Assembly (NCBI GenBank): GCA_016717335.1 | Contig: JADKFS010000016.1 | Span: 62,001-126,000, forward strand | DNA from: Candidatus Ribeiella danica | Lineage (GTDB): Bacteria > Chloroflexota > Chloroflexia > Chloroflexales > Roseiflexaceae | DNA: 64,000 bases | Reading direction: 5' to 3' | Part shown: positions 50,497 through 59,287 of the stretch, in pieces | Numbering within the stretch: position 1 is the first letter of the stretch | How the letters are laid out: every line of letters starts with the position of its first letter | Program-made: the position numbers and the translations under genes | The notes under the pieces: generated by a model | Told to the model about the DNA's origin: nothing | Seen by the model: the letters and a program-made list of their open reading frames with translations, nothing else | Databases searched by the model: none

Positions 50497-53013
50497 CTAA
50501 TTGCCGCAGGCGACGTTGACCGAGACGTCGTCCACGTAGAAGTTGCTTGGGATGCTGCCGTCGGTGTCGACGCGGAAGCGCAGCGTGGCGGTCGTTCCCA
50601 GGTAGGGCGTCAGATCGACCAGCTCGTGCACCCAGCCGTACGTATTCCCATCCGTGCACAGGCTGTGCAGGCGCAGCAGCCCGCCGTTCAGCTCGACCCA
50701 GCCGATGTCGTAGCTGCACGAGCTCTCGCCCGAGTCAATCCAGTACCAGTAGCTCAAGGTCGCCGCGGACGCCGTCGCCGGCAGGTTGAAGGTCTGCGAC
50801 AGCGACGAGACCTCGTTGTTGCTCTGCCCCAGCCAGCCGGCCGAGTAGCCGCCGTGCGGATACACCGGCCAGGGGAAGCCGCCCGAGTAGATCAGCTGGC
50901 GACCCTGCGCGGACGATCTGGCCCATCCCGCGCTCGGGCCGGCCTCGAAGCCGGGGTTGACGATCGCCTGGCTGCTGCAGCTGCTGACCCGGGTGGCCAT
51001 CGGCAGGTATGTGTCGCCCCTGATCGGTATGTCCTGCAGGACATCGGGCTGCTGCGTCTGGTCGCCAGTCGTCAGCGTCCAGTCGGTGTTGGTTGTGCTC
51101 AGCTGCACATACGACGTGCTGCCCGCCGCGACGGGCACCGCGTCGTAGCCCACGCCGCGGATCAAGCTGGGGCCGATTGGCATCAAGAAGGAGAGCGTCA
51201 TCGTTCCGCTGTCGGTGCCGGTGATCGTCATCGTGTACGAGAGATCCCGCGGCAGATCGAAGACCTTCTTGTCGCCGAGCGTCGACAGCTGGGCGCCCGG
51301 GATCTCGTTGAGCGTCAGGCCGTTCTCCAGGCCGATCCGCCGGCCGTACTGGTCGGTGACCAGCGGATCGACCGGCGATCCGACAAACACTCTGGTCAGC
51401 CCGCTGTGCAGCACCTCGCGCAGCGCCCAGTCGTAGAACTGCTTGAGAATGACCTTGGCGTCGTCCGACCACGTCAGCTGGGCCGGCCGCGCCAGGAAGC
51501 GCGTAAAGGTGTACCCATACGAGGTCTGGTAGGTGAAGGTGCGCGCCTGGGTGTTCACGGTGGCGTAGATCGAGTCGTTCATGCTGGACAGCGGCAGGTT
51601 GTTGTCGTACAGGTAGATCCGCTTCTCGTTCCCCAGGTCGAGGATCTTGTAGGCGACGACCGCGTGGCCGCCCTCGGGCGCGTACATCAGGAGCATGGTC
51701 GGCTGGTGCGCGTCTCGGATGCTCTTGAGCACGTTGTCGTACTCTTTGGGCGCGTCGAAGCCGAACGTCTTCATCATCGCCGCCTCAAGCACGTGATCGA
51801 GCTGCTGGCGATGGTATGTCTGAATGTCGGTTCGCGCTTCGTCCTGGGTCAGCTCGTAGGTCTGCTTCGGGATGCTCTTGATCTGCGGGTACTCCTGGTA
51901 GAGAATGCTGGTCGAGGCCATGCCGTAGCAGTGGCCGCCGGCCTCGATCACCGCGCTGGCAAGCGGGAAGATGACGCCGTACGTCCAGGCGTTCGATAGA
52001 TTATCCAGGCGGTTCAGGTCGACGAAGGCGCGCAGGTCGTTGACGATGTCGGCCCACTCCAGGCTCCAGTTCGCAAACGAGTAGGCATCCTGGTCGTGCC
52101 GGAACGGGACGTAGTAGATGCTGACGGTCTTGCTGGCGGTGTTGTTCGCGCTGTTATTGTCCGACTGCCCGATCGCGTAGGCGCGCGCGTAGATGTCGGC
52201 CTTGTCGACGTTCCCGCTCAGCGGCCAGAGCACGGACGCCTCGGCCTGCGTGCCGGCGTACAGCCCGCCGAGCGTCTGGTCGCCGCCGATCTGCGTTCCG
52301 CCGCGATCGGGATTGCCGCGGAAGAAGCGCACGAGCACGTTGCTGGCCAGCGTGCTGCCGATGTTCTTGACGGTGGCCTTGATCGATTGCTGGTCGGGCG
52401 GGTAGGGCCACTGGCTGTTTCCAAAGTCGATCGACGCCGGCAGGATCGCCAGGTCCGGCACGGCCGGCGGGCTCGACAGCGTGCCCGTGATCGTGAATCC
52501 GGCCGGGCACATGCGGGCATAGGCGATCTCCTGCGCGCTGTGTCCATCGAAGCCGGCGTCGCGCACCTTGATGCGGTACTGGCCGGCCGCGAGCACCATG
52601 TTGAACACGCCCGAGCTGGGGGCGCCCGATACGTTGCAGCCCCAGACGGCCGGGCGGGGCGTTGTGCCGATCCGCACATTGTTGATGTACAGCTCGTAGA
52701 AGTCGCCGGGGCAGCAGCAGTCGCTGATTGCGATCCGCACGCTTTTCGGCTGGGTGAGCGTGAGCTGCCACTCGTCGGCGCCCCAGCCACGCGCGCAGTC
52801 GGCCGTGACCGAATTGGTCGACCAGCCCTGGTCGACGATCGGAATCAGGCCGGCGGTTTGTGCCGAGGCAGTGTTCGGCCCAGTCGGCACGTTGCACGTG
52901 CTGTTGACGGGCTTGCTCTCCTGCGCGATCGTGGGCGGGCCGGCGCCGACCAGGGTAGTGCAGATGAGGATGAACAGAGCGATCCATCTGGTCCGACGAT
53001 GTGTGGGTGCCAT
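50497..53013 (-). CDS. Large secreted protein: CARDB, papain-like and C-terminal lectin-like domains
   Basis: 838 aa. Signal peptide (1-28, FILICTTLVGAG core). A beta domain (about 30-150) precedes a CARDB Ig-like domain (about 155-265; IKATVKNIGSTLASNV). A papain/transglutaminase-like core follows, with GGHCYGMAST (Cys), GGHAVVAYKI (His) and IYLYDNN (Asn/Asp), the order of a cysteine-protease triad. C-terminal beta-sandwich (about 675-838; ATLSYWYWIDSG, FYVDDVSVNV). Probably acts outside the cell on peptides or cell wall. ATG 53013 with GGGAGAGAG; an upstream in-frame start (53208) runs through a repeat element. Confidence 0.82.
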   Translation of the reverse strand: MAPTHRRTRWIALFILICTTLVGAGPPTIAQESKPVNSTCNVPTGPNTASAQTAGLIPIVDQGWSTNSVTADCARGWGADEWQLTLTQPKSVRIAISDCCCPGDFYELYINNVRIGTTPRPAVWGCNVSGAPSSGVFNMVLAAGQYRIKVRDAGFDGHSAQEIAYARMCPAGFTITGTLSSPPAVPDLAILPASIDFGNSQWPYPPDQQSIKATVKNIGSTLASNVLVRFFRGNPDRGGTQIGGDQTLGGLYAGTQAEASVLWPLSGNVDKADIYARAYAIGQSDNNSANNTASKTVSIYYVPFRHDQDAYSFANWSLEWADIVNDLRAFVDLNRLDNLSNAWTYGVIFPLASAVIEAGGHCYGMASTSILYQEYPQIKSIPKQTYELTQDEARTDIQTYHRQQLDHVLEAAMMKTFGFDAPKEYDNVLKSIRDAHQPTMLLMYAPEGGHAVVAYKILDLGNEKRIYLYDNNLPLSSMNDSIYATVNTQARTFTYQTSYGYTFTRFLARPAQLTWSDDAKVILKQFYDWALREVLHSGLTRVFVGSPVDPLVTDQYGRRIGLENGLTLNEIPGAQLSTLGDKKVFDLPRDLSYTMTITGTDSGTMTLSFLMPIGPSLIRGVGYDAVPVAAGSTSYVQLSTTNTDWTLTTGDQTQQPDVLQDIPIRGDTYLPMATRVSSCSSQAIVNPGFEAGPSAGWARSSAQGRQLIYSGGFPWPVYPHGGYSAGWLGQSNNEVSSLSQTFNLPATASAATLSYWYWIDSGESSCSYDIGWVELNGGLLRLHSLCTDGNTYGWVHELVDLTPYLGTTATLRFRVDTDGSIPSNFYVDDVSVNVACGN

Positions 53014-53072
53014 GTGCTCTCTCCCAAATCGATCAAGGCTTCCCTTTAAGAGGACTTCGTCCCATACGACTT

Positions 53073-53199
53073 CCCCCCTACCCCCCGCCCTCGCTTGCGG
53101 GAGCAGGGGGGATTTCTTGGCGGTATGGCGGTTTCGGCAAAGCCGAAACCGCCATACCGCTCGGCTCTTTCCCCCTCCCCTGCCAGGGTGGGGGTGGGG
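53073..53199. repeat. Composite three-hairpin element, copy 2
   Basis: Left arm with CCCGCCCTCGCTTGCGGGAG; central 19-bp perfect stem (53120-53138 with 53142-53160, loop AAA); right arm CCCCTCCCCTGCCAGGGTGG. Outer CCCCCCTACCCCC and GGGGGTGGGG can pair. Confidence 0.75.
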
Positions 53200-53221
53200 T
53201 CTTCTCAAACAGTCTCTGAGA

Positions 53222-53770
53222 TCAAGAATGGCGTCGTTTCAGCATAACAGCCACGGCGGCCGCGAGCAGGGCGAGCAGGCCGAGCGCCGGCAGCAAGAGC
53301 CAGGTCGCGCGCTCGAGCGATGTGCTGCGAGCGTAGATCGTCTGGCCGGTTATCGTGAAGCCGTGGGCTCCCGCCTGGCCCTGGATCGACCAGCGCTTCG
53401 GGGCGCGCGCGCCACCGCTGGCTAGCTCCGATTCAGCGTACTTGATCCGGGGATCCTGGCAGTAGTAGACATTGCTGTCCTTGGTTTTCGTCCATACGCC
53501 GCCATGCCGCTCGAACACCTCGGTCGGCGTCACCCTGACGTAGGCGGCGCCGCGCTCGTCGAACAGCACAACCTCTTGGTTGGTTCGGTTGACAATTTCA
53601 AGCTCGCCGCCCATACCGGCGGTGGCCTGAATCTGGAGATCGGGAATTGGAGGCTGCACGCTCTCGACCTGCGCGTAGGGCGCGGCCGGCGCGATGGGCG
53701 CGCCGCAGCCGGCCAGCGCGAGCAGCACAAGGCCGAGGGTTGCCAGAACGGGGGCATTGATGCTTTTCAC
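53222..53770 (-). CDS. Lipoprotein with C-terminal membrane helix
   Basis: About 182 aa. N-terminal lipobox LVLLALAGCG; a central beta-rich domain (LEIVNRTNQEVVLFDERGAA, CQDPRIKYAES) and a helix near the end (WLLLPALGLLALLAAAVAVML) followed by KRRHS. Family unknown; the two anchors suggest a membrane-spanning surface protein. Start is uncertain: GTG 53770 (used) or TTG 53782, neither with a clear Shine-Dalgarno. Minus-strand extended -10 at 53916-53908. Confidence 0.7.
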   Translation of the reverse strand: MKSINAPVLATLGLVLLALAGCGAPIAPAAPYAQVESVQPPIPDLQIQATAGMGGELEIVNRTNQEVVLFDERGAAYVRVTPTEVFERHGGVWTKTKDSNVYYCQDPRIKYAESELASGGARAPKRWSIQGQAGAHGFTITGQTIYARSTSLERATWLLLPALGLLALLAAAVAVMLKRRHS

Positions 53771-53907
53771 GCGGCTTGCCAATCTTGGGCAAGTGCATTC
53801 TATGCAGAGCTTGTCACAAAGAATGCATGCTGCAGCTTGCGGAGATGATGATCCTAAATCCCCAAAGTTGTGCAGCCAGGCGCACAGAGTAGCTGGTTTC
53901 CGGCATT

Positions 53908-53916
53908 AGTATAGCA
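53908..53916 (-). promoter_or_regulatory. Extended -10 promoter upstream of the lipoprotein gene
   Basis: Minus-strand TGCTATACT, about 140 nt before the start codon. The surrounding 53784-54086 stretch holds no gene that I can recognise. Confidence 0.45.
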
Positions 53917-54086
53917 TTGATGTCAAGTATCGGCTACTAGGCGACAGATCGCGCTATTGCGAGCATTGCGCGCTCTTGAAGGCTACAGAGGCTTTTAAAT
54001 GCAGGCTTCCTTGCCCTTCTTGCCGTTTTTGCTCGCCGTCGCGATGCGAGGGGTCACGGTCTGGCCTGCCGCCGGCGGGGCAAAAC

Positions 54087-54133
54087 TGACCGGCGCTGCG
54101 GTCTCGGCTTCGCCGAGACCGCAGCGCCGGTCA
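54087..54133. repeat. Variable-stem palindrome (GGC-TTC-GCC centre)
   Basis: 22-bp perfect stem (54087-54108 with 54112-54133). Followed by a degenerate CCCCCACTCGTG...GGAGAGGGGG arm of the composite element. Immediately downstream of the truncated C39 gene remnant. Confidence 0.7.
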
Positions 54134-54188
54134 AGCATTCCCCCACTCGTGTCTCGCGGAGAGGGGGCGAGCGCTCATCGCTGTGAGG

Positions 54189-54431
54189 CTACAGCGACGG
54201 CACATCCCGGCCAGATGGGTAGATCAGGTAGACCGTGCCGCCTGACGCCGTCTGCCAGAGCGGCTCGAACTCGCTGCGCAGGTAGGTCCGCCGGACCCCG
54301 CCGTCGGCCGAGGCGGCCGGATCGTTGACGATCGGGTTGCCGGATGGGTCGAACCCGACCAGCACGAGCAGGTGTCCGTTGGTCGAGGCGATCGGCGCGT
54401 TGGAGAGCTGGCCCTTCTTCCAGGGGTAACT
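54189..54431 (-). pseudogene. C-terminal remnant of a C39-type peptidase
   Basis: About 80 codons in frame, ending at TAG 54189. They encode GQLSNAPIASTNGHLLVLVG, FDPSGNPIVNDPAAS, GVRRTYLRSEFEPLWQ, GGTVYLIYPSG. This is the His/Asp-containing end of papain-like C39-family peptidases (GHLxVxxGF, xIVNDPA). The N-terminal catalytic-Cys half and a start codon are missing: the sequence homology ends at the edge of the palindrome at 54433-54483, beyond which the end of the lycopene cyclase gene begins. The frame meets TGA at 54480-54482. A gene cut by insertion, deletion or recombination at the palindrome. Confidence 0.75.
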
Positions 54432-54432
54432 A

Positions 54433-54483
54433 TTGACCGATAGCCAGGGTTTCGGCGGAGCCGAAACCCTGGCTATCGGTCAA
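54433..54483. repeat. 24-bp-stem palindrome at the gene truncation point
   Basis: TTGACCGATAGCCAGGGTTT (start of the left arm) pairs perfectly over 24 bp around the loop GGA; centre GGC-GGA-GCC. Joins the C39 remnant to the lycopene cyclase 3' end. Confidence 0.85.
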
Positions 54484-54506
54484 GAATCCCCTCAGGAGGA
54501 GTGTGG

Positions 54507-55736
54507 CTACGCGCGATCTTCGCCGACGAGCGGCGCGGGCGGCTCGTCGGCCTCCTGGCGCAGCAGCCGCGCGAACGGCTTGATCGGCGTGTTGTGCCCG
54601 AACTGCCACTGGAACGCCGCCTGCACGAACTGCCAGGGCGGCAGCGTGGCGATCAGCTGGAGGTTCTCGAGCGGCGAGCCCTCCTCGTCCAGGAAGCGCA
54701 GGATGCGGTCGATCGGGTTGCGCTCGAACATCGTCGAGAAGATCGGCTTGAGCTCCTCGCCGTAGTGGTCCATCATCTCCAGCATGATCGCGTCGAGCAG
54801 CCGGTAGCGCCGCGAGTCCTCCGGCACGTCGAACGGGTGCCCGTTCTCCAGCAGCGACCGGACGATCGCCGCCGTGTCCTGCTGGATGCGCACGAAGGCA
54901 TAGCCGGTCGTCGGCTTGACCCGCCCGCCCTTGGTGCCGATCGTCATCACGCGGCGGCCGACCTGGCGCGGGAAGGGGTGGTCGGTGGCCGGGATCACGC
55001 CCTGCTCCTCGTCGACAACGCGGTAGCTGGTGATGCCGAGCGTGCTGGCCAGGTAGTCGCTCAGCGCGGCGGCGTACTCGTCGTGGCTGAAGCGCTCGTC
55101 CGAGAAGGCGGTGAACTCGACCAGCGCGCGCCGCGGCGAGAACGGCAGCACGTAGAAGAAGCGTGTCTCGCGCTCCTGCGGCGTGCGGAAGTCCATCAGG
55201 GTCGCGGTCTCGGGCGCGAAGCGATCCTCGTCGGTCTCGATCTCCCAGCCCTTGAAGTGCAGCTGGAGGTACTGGTGGCGCTCGTCCTCGACAACCTCGG
55301 CCGGCCGGAAGACGCTGTCGAACACCCACGCGCCGGTGTAGACCTGGTCGTCCACGACGACGCGGGCCGAATCGTCGCCGTCCTCGATCCGGTCGACCGC
55401 GGCCTGCAGCAGCGTCACGTTCGGGCAGGCGGCCAGCGCGGCGTGCACGAAGCGGTAGAAGTCGATCCCGCGGATCATCTGGTAGCGGTACGCGTTCAGA
55501 TCGAGGACCTGCGCGCTGTCGTCGTCGGCCACCTGCAGCTGGTCCCACGAGCGATAGACGATCGACTCGAACGGGGTCGGCTCGTCGGTCCAGAAGGCCC
55601 AGGTGCGGTCGTTGCGGTTCTTGGCGCCTTTGTCGATAACCAGGATGGTGCGATCCTTCAGCGGGCTGGCGATCAGCTGGTAGGCCAGGCTCAGCCCGGC
55701 CGCGCCGCCCCCGACGATGATGATATCGTAGTTCAC
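54507..55736 (-). CDS. Lycopene cyclase (CrtY family)
   Basis: 409 aa flavoprotein fold. Dinucleotide motif IIIVGGGAAGLSLAYQL; NDRTWAFWTDEPTPFES is the CrtY-type motif after the first strand pair. FYVLPFSPRRALVEFTAFS, then IGTKGGRVKPTTGYAF and FERNPIDRILRFLDE are family signatures. Converts the psi-ends of lycopene to beta-rings. GTG start at 55736 with AAGGAG 8 nt upstream. No other carotenoid gene is in the window; the CarH-like regulator is 34 kb away. Confidence 0.9.
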   Translation of the reverse strand: MNYDIIIVGGGAAGLSLAYQLIASPLKDRTILVIDKGAKNRNDRTWAFWTDEPTPFESIVYRSWDQLQVADDDSAQVLDLNAYRYQMIRGIDFYRFVHAALAACPNVTLLQAAVDRIEDGDDSARVVVDDQVYTGAWVFDSVFRPAEVVEDERHQYLQLHFKGWEIETDEDRFAPETATLMDFRTPQERETRFFYVLPFSPRRALVEFTAFSDERFSHDEYAAALSDYLASTLGITSYRVVDEEQGVIPATDHPFPRQVGRRVMTIGTKGGRVKPTTGYAFVRIQQDTAAIVRSLLENGHPFDVPEDSRRYRLLDAIMLEMMDHYGEELKPIFSTMFERNPIDRILRFLDEEGSPLENLQLIATLPPWQFVQAAFQWQFGHNTPIKPFARLLRQEADEPPAPLVGEDRA

Positions 55737-55842
55737 TAGCGTTCTCCTTGCCCTCGTGCAAGATCAGGCAGCAGATTGGGGGTCGTTGGTGCGACCTATG
55801 GCTTCAACAAGCATTCGCCGCAATCTGCAATCGACAATCGCA

Positions 55843-55981
55843 CTAGGGCAGCTTTCCAGAAGTTCGTTGCTGGTTGTCGCCCGTTGGTTCTGCGGTTCTG
55901 TGGTTCTGTGGCCACGGAACTGCAGAGCCGCAGAACCGATCGTGGCAGCCCAAACCCGACACGAACGTCCGGAGCCTTGCA
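55843..55981. repeat. CTAG-type repeat element, copy 4
   Basis: CTAGGGCAGCTTTCCAG at the left, CCTTGCACTACG at the right. Core GGTTCTGCGGTTCTG...CAGAGCCGCAGAACC. On the minus strand the right terminus reads CGTAGTGCAAGG, and the TAG is the stop of the downstream-facing oxidase gene. Confidence 0.8.
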
Positions 55982-57400
55982 CTACGAGTCGTACCCGAGG
56001 CCGAGCCGGTCCAGCGCCTGCAGCCACAGGTTGCGGCGCCCGTGGTTGCGGTCGGCCCGGTCGAGCGACCAGCGGGTCAGGTTGATCACGGCCGACCGGA
56101 GCGGCTCGGGCGGGAACGGCACCGGTCTGGTTCGCACCATCTCCAGCCGCGTGCGCTCGCTGCTGCGCCCGTCGAGCAGATCGAGCAGCACCTGCGCGCC
56201 GAAGCGCGAGGCGCCCACGCCCAGCCCGGTGTAGCCCAGCGCGTAGGCCGTGCGCCCGCCGTGGGCGGTGCCCCAGAACGCGCTGAAGCGCGAGCAGGTG
56301 TCGATCGCCCCGCCGTAGGCGTGGGTGAAGCGCAGCCCCGTGAGCTGCGGGAAGGTCTGGAAGAAGTGCTCCGCTAGGCGGCCGAACGAGGCCGGGTCGC
56401 GCTCCAGGTGCGGCCCGAAGCCGTTGTTCCAGTGGTAGACCGCGTCGTAGCCGCCCCACATGATCCGGCCATCCGCGGTCGTCCGGTAGTAGTGAAACTG
56501 GTTGCCGGTGTCGCCGAGGCCCTGCCGCCCGGCCCAGCCGATCGCCGCCCACTGCGCGGCCGTCAGCGGCTCGCTGACGAGCACGTAGTCGTAGACCGGC
56601 ACGACGTAGAGCGACAGCCGCCTCAGCAGCGGCGGGAAGGCGTTGGTCGCCAGCGCGACGCGCGCGGCGCGCACGCAGCCGTAGGGGGTTCGCACCATCA
56701 CCGCCGCGCGCGCCGCGGCCAGCCCGGTCACAGGCGTGCGCTCGTACAGCCGGACCCCCAGGTCCAGGCAGGCCCGCCGCAGCCCCCACGCCAGGCGCGC
56801 CGGGTTGGCCATGGCCATGCCGGCCCGGTCGTACAGCGCGCCGAGGTAGGTCGGCGAGTTGACCAGCGCCCGCACCTGCTCGCGGTCGAGCCACTCCAGC
56901 CGCTCGCCGTAGGGCGCGGCGCGCGCGGGCAGGCGGCGTAGCTCCTCGACCTGGTAGGGCTCGATCGCGACCGACAGCGCGCCGGAGCGCATGAAGTCGC
57001 AGTCGATGCCCAGGCGCGCCACGGCGTCGGCGATCGCGTCGAGGTTGGCGTGGCCCAGGGCGGTGAGGGCCGCCAGCTCGGCCGGCCAGCGCGCGCGCCC
57101 GTTCTCGAAGCCGTGGGTCAGCGACGCGCTGATGAAGCCGCCGTTGCGCCCGGTCGCGCCGATCGCGGTCTCCTCGGCCTCGATCAGCACGACATCGCGC
57201 GCGGGGTCGGCCTGCTTGGCCAGCAGCGTGGTCCACAGCCCCGTGAAGCCGGCGCCGACGACCGCCAGGTCCGTCGAGGTCTCGCAGGTGAGCGCCGAGG
57301 CGGGCTCGGGCCGATCCGGGTCGTCGAGCCAGAACGGGGCGGGCGCCGCGTCGGCGAGCGATGCCAGCGTGCTGGGGCGGGCGTGTCGGGCAAAGGACAT
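55982..57400 (-). CDS. FAD-dependent amino-acid/amine oxidase (DAO family)
   Basis: 472 aa. Dinucleotide motif DLAVVGAGFTGLWTTLLAK after a roughly 45-residue lead, ATGRNGGFISASLTHG at the flavin, VALATNAFPP, and a C-terminal YTGLGVGASRFGAQVLLDLL. Resembles gamma-glutamylputrescine oxidase-like enzymes; substrate unproved. Start at ATG 57400: CGGAGA is 6 nt away, and the extended -10 at 57441-57449 would start the mRNA at about 57433, ruling out the long upstream start. The stop codon falls in the repeat element copy 4. Confidence 0.9.
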   Translation of the reverse strand: MSFARHARPSTLASLADAAPAPFWLDDPDRPEPASALTCETSTDLAVVGAGFTGLWTTLLAKQADPARDVVLIEAEETAIGATGRNGGFISASLTHGFENGRARWPAELAALTALGHANLDAIADAVARLGIDCDFMRSGALSVAIEPYQVEELRRLPARAAPYGERLEWLDREQVRALVNSPTYLGALYDRAGMAMANPARLAWGLRRACLDLGVRLYERTPVTGLAAARAAVMVRTPYGCVRAARVALATNAFPPLLRRLSLYVVPVYDYVLVSEPLTAAQWAAIGWAGRQGLGDTGNQFHYYRTTADGRIMWGGYDAVYHWNNGFGPHLERDPASFGRLAEHFFQTFPQLTGLRFTHAYGGAIDTCSRFSAFWGTAHGGRTAYALGYTGLGVGASRFGAQVLLDLLDGRSSERTRLEMVRTRPVPFPPEPLRSAVINLTRWSLDRADRNHGRRNLWLQALDRLGLGYDS

Positions 57401-57440
57401 GCGGGTCTCCGGTGCGCTTGGCTGCGGCATCATCCACCAA

Positions 57441-57449
57441 AGTATAACA
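57441..57449 (-). promoter_or_regulatory. Extended -10 promoter of the DAO gene
   Basis: Minus-strand TGTTATACT; start expected near 57433, leader about 33 nt. Confidence 0.55.
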
Positions 57450-57509
57450 CGCTCCTGGTGGGGCGATTCAGGCGGCGGAAAGCTTCGCGGATGGCACCAT
57501 GTCCCCAGG

Positions 57510-57646
57510 CCCTCACCCCCCTTGCCCCCCTCTCCCAACGGGAGAGGGGGGAATTAGTGGCTCGGCACGGGGTTTCGGCGGAGCCGAAACCCCGTGCCGA
57601 GCTACCGTTTCCCCGCCCCTGGCAGGGGCGGGGGCAGGGGGTGGGG
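57510..57646. repeat. Composite three-hairpin element, copy 3
   Basis: CCCTCACCCCCCTTGCCCCC, hairpin CTCTCCCAACGGGAGAG, central 20-bp perfect stem (57560-57579 with 57583-57602, loop GGA), hairpin CCCCGCCCCTGGCAGGGGCG, and GGGGGTGGGG closing arm. Confidence 0.8.
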
Positions 57647-57752
57647 TTTGTAAAATATGGGATGACTCATGCGGGGGCGTGGGGCGCAGCCCCACGGACG
57701 TTGCAACAGCCCTGATTGGGCGCCGCCCGCGCCAGGAGGGGTGAACATAGTG

Positions 57753-57761
57753 TGGTATAAT
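57753..57761 (+). promoter_or_regulatory. Extended -10 promoter of the mutase subunit gene
   Basis: TGGTATAAT, 35 nt before the ATG at 57797. No good -35. Confidence 0.6.
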
Positions 57762-57796
57762 CAGAGCACCCGTATGTAAACATCAAGGAGCGCGCG

Positions 57797-58204
57797 ATGG
57801 AGCAGAAAATTCGTGTACTGGTCGCCAAGCCGGGGCTTGACGGCCACGATCGCGGTGCAAAAGTGATCGCGCGGGCGCTGCGCGACGCCGGCATGGAAGT
57901 GATCTATACCGGACTCCAGCAGACCCCGCAGATGATCGTCGAGGCGGCGCTCCAGGAGGACGTCGACGTGATCGGGCTGTCGATCCTCTCCGGCGCCCAC
58001 ATGACGCTGCTACCGCGGATCATGCAGCTCCTGCGCGATCAGGAGATGGACGACGTGCTGGTGGTGGCCGGCGGGATCATTTCCGACGCCGACGCCAAGA
58101 TCCTAAAAGAGCAGCACGGTATCTCCGCGGTCTACGGCCCCGGCGCCTCGACCCACGATATCGTCCAGTTCATTCAGGAAAACGCGGGGGCTCGCAAGGC
58201 CTGA
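57797..58204 (+). CDS. Methylmalonyl-CoA mutase, B12-binding (small) subunit
   Basis: 135 aa. LDGHDRGAKVIARALRDAGM carries DxHxxG, with the His that coordinates cobalt; LSILSGAHMTL and VVAGGII form the rest of the Rossmann site. Stand-alone B12 subunits pair with a separate catalytic subunit to interconvert methylmalonyl-CoA and succinyl-CoA. No catalytic subunit is in the window, but MeaB follows by 67 nt, supporting the assignment. AAGGAG before the ATG. Confidence 0.92.
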   Translation: MEQKIRVLVAKPGLDGHDRGAKVIARALRDAGMEVIYTGLQQTPQMIVEAALQEDVDVIGLSILSGAHMTLLPRIMQLLRDQEMDDVLVVAGGIISDADAKILKEQHGISAVYGPGASTHDIVQFIQENAGARKA

Positions 58205-58271
58205 AGCGAACGACGGCGTAGCGCTACGCTATAACGTTCGGCCGCCTCGTGCGTCCTGCCACTATTGAGCG

Positions 58272-59207
58272 ATGCAAACTGTGGAACTCGCAGAGTCTCT
58301 CCTCTCCGGCAACCGCCGCGCGCTCGCGCGGGCAATCACGGTTGTCGAGACCGGCGGCGCCCCGGCCCGCGTGCTGCTGAGCGCCGTCTACGCGCATACC
58401 GGCCGCGCCCATATCGTCGGGGTCACCGGCTCGCCCGGCGCGGGCAAGTCGACGCTCGTGAACGCGCTGGCGCTGCACTGGCGCCGCGCCGGCAAGACCG
58501 TCGGCATCATCGCGGTCGACCCGACCTCGCCCTTCACCGGCGGCGCCATCCTGGGCGACCGCATTCGCATGCAGCCGCTCGGCGGCGACCCCGGCATCTT
58601 CATCCGCAGCATGGCCAGCCGCGGCCGGCTGGGCGGGATCGCCCACGCCACCAGCGACGCGATCGACCTGCTCGACGCGGCCCGCTTCGACGTCGTGCTG
58701 GTCGAGACCGTCGGCGCGGGCCAGAGCGAGGTCGAGATCGCCAGTGCCGCCCACACCACGATGGTGATCGAGGTGCCGGGCATGGGCGACGACGTGCAGG
58801 CGATCAAGGCCGGCATCCTCGAGATCGCCGACATCTTCGTGATCAACAAGGCCGACCGCGAGGGCGCCGACGCGACGATGCGCCAGCTGCGCGCGATGCT
58901 GCACCTGGGCGGCCCGCCGCGCGACGGCTGGGAGCCGCCGATCCTGCCGGCAGTGGCCATGCGCGAAGAGGGCATCCCCACGATCGCGGAGGCGGTCGAG
59001 CGCCACGTGGAGCACCTGCGCGAGAGCGGCCATAAGGCCGGCCGCGAGCGCGCCCGCGCGGCCCGCGAGTTCCAGCTGATCGTGCAGGAGGCCGCGATCG
59101 AGCGCATGCGTGCGCGCCTGGACGACTCGGGCTGGGAGGCGCTGGTGTCGCGCATCGCCGCGCGTGAGATCGACCCGTACACCGCGGCGGCTGAGCTGCT
59201 CGACTGA
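58272..59207 (+). CDS. meaB: MeaB-type GTPase (mutase chaperone)
   Basis: 311 aa. P-loop GSPGAGKS near 54-61, the D-P-T-S-P-F switch (DPTSPFTGGAILGDRIRM), ETVGAGQSE and NKAD for guanine specificity. It loads adenosylcobalamin and protects methylmalonyl-CoA mutase. Directly downstream of the B12 subunit, presumably co-transcribed. Shine-Dalgarno is weak (TTGAGC). Confidence 0.95.
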   Translation: MQTVELAESLLSGNRRALARAITVVETGGAPARVLLSAVYAHTGRAHIVGVTGSPGAGKSTLVNALALHWRRAGKTVGIIAVDPTSPFTGGAILGDRIRMQPLGGDPGIFIRSMASRGRLGGIAHATSDAIDLLDAARFDVVLVETVGAGQSEVEIASAAHTTMVIEVPGMGDDVQAIKAGILEIADIFVINKADREGADATMRQLRAMLHLGGPPRDGWEPPILPAVAMREEGIPTIAEAVERHVEHLRESGHKAGRERARAAREFQLIVQEAAIERMRARLDDSGWEALVSRIAAREIDPYTAAAELLD

Positions 59208-59287
59208 GTAGTCAATAGTCTGTAGTCTGTGATGACCCAAATCTGACTACAGACTACAGACTACAAACTACTGGCTACTGGCTACTG
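59208..59287. repeat. TAGTCTGTAGTC inverted repeat touching a start codon
   Basis: AGTCAATAGTCTGTAGTCTG is mirrored by GACTACAGACTACAGACTAC, then two GGCTACTG units directly before the next ATG. No ribosome-binding site is left between repeat and start. Confidence 0.75.
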
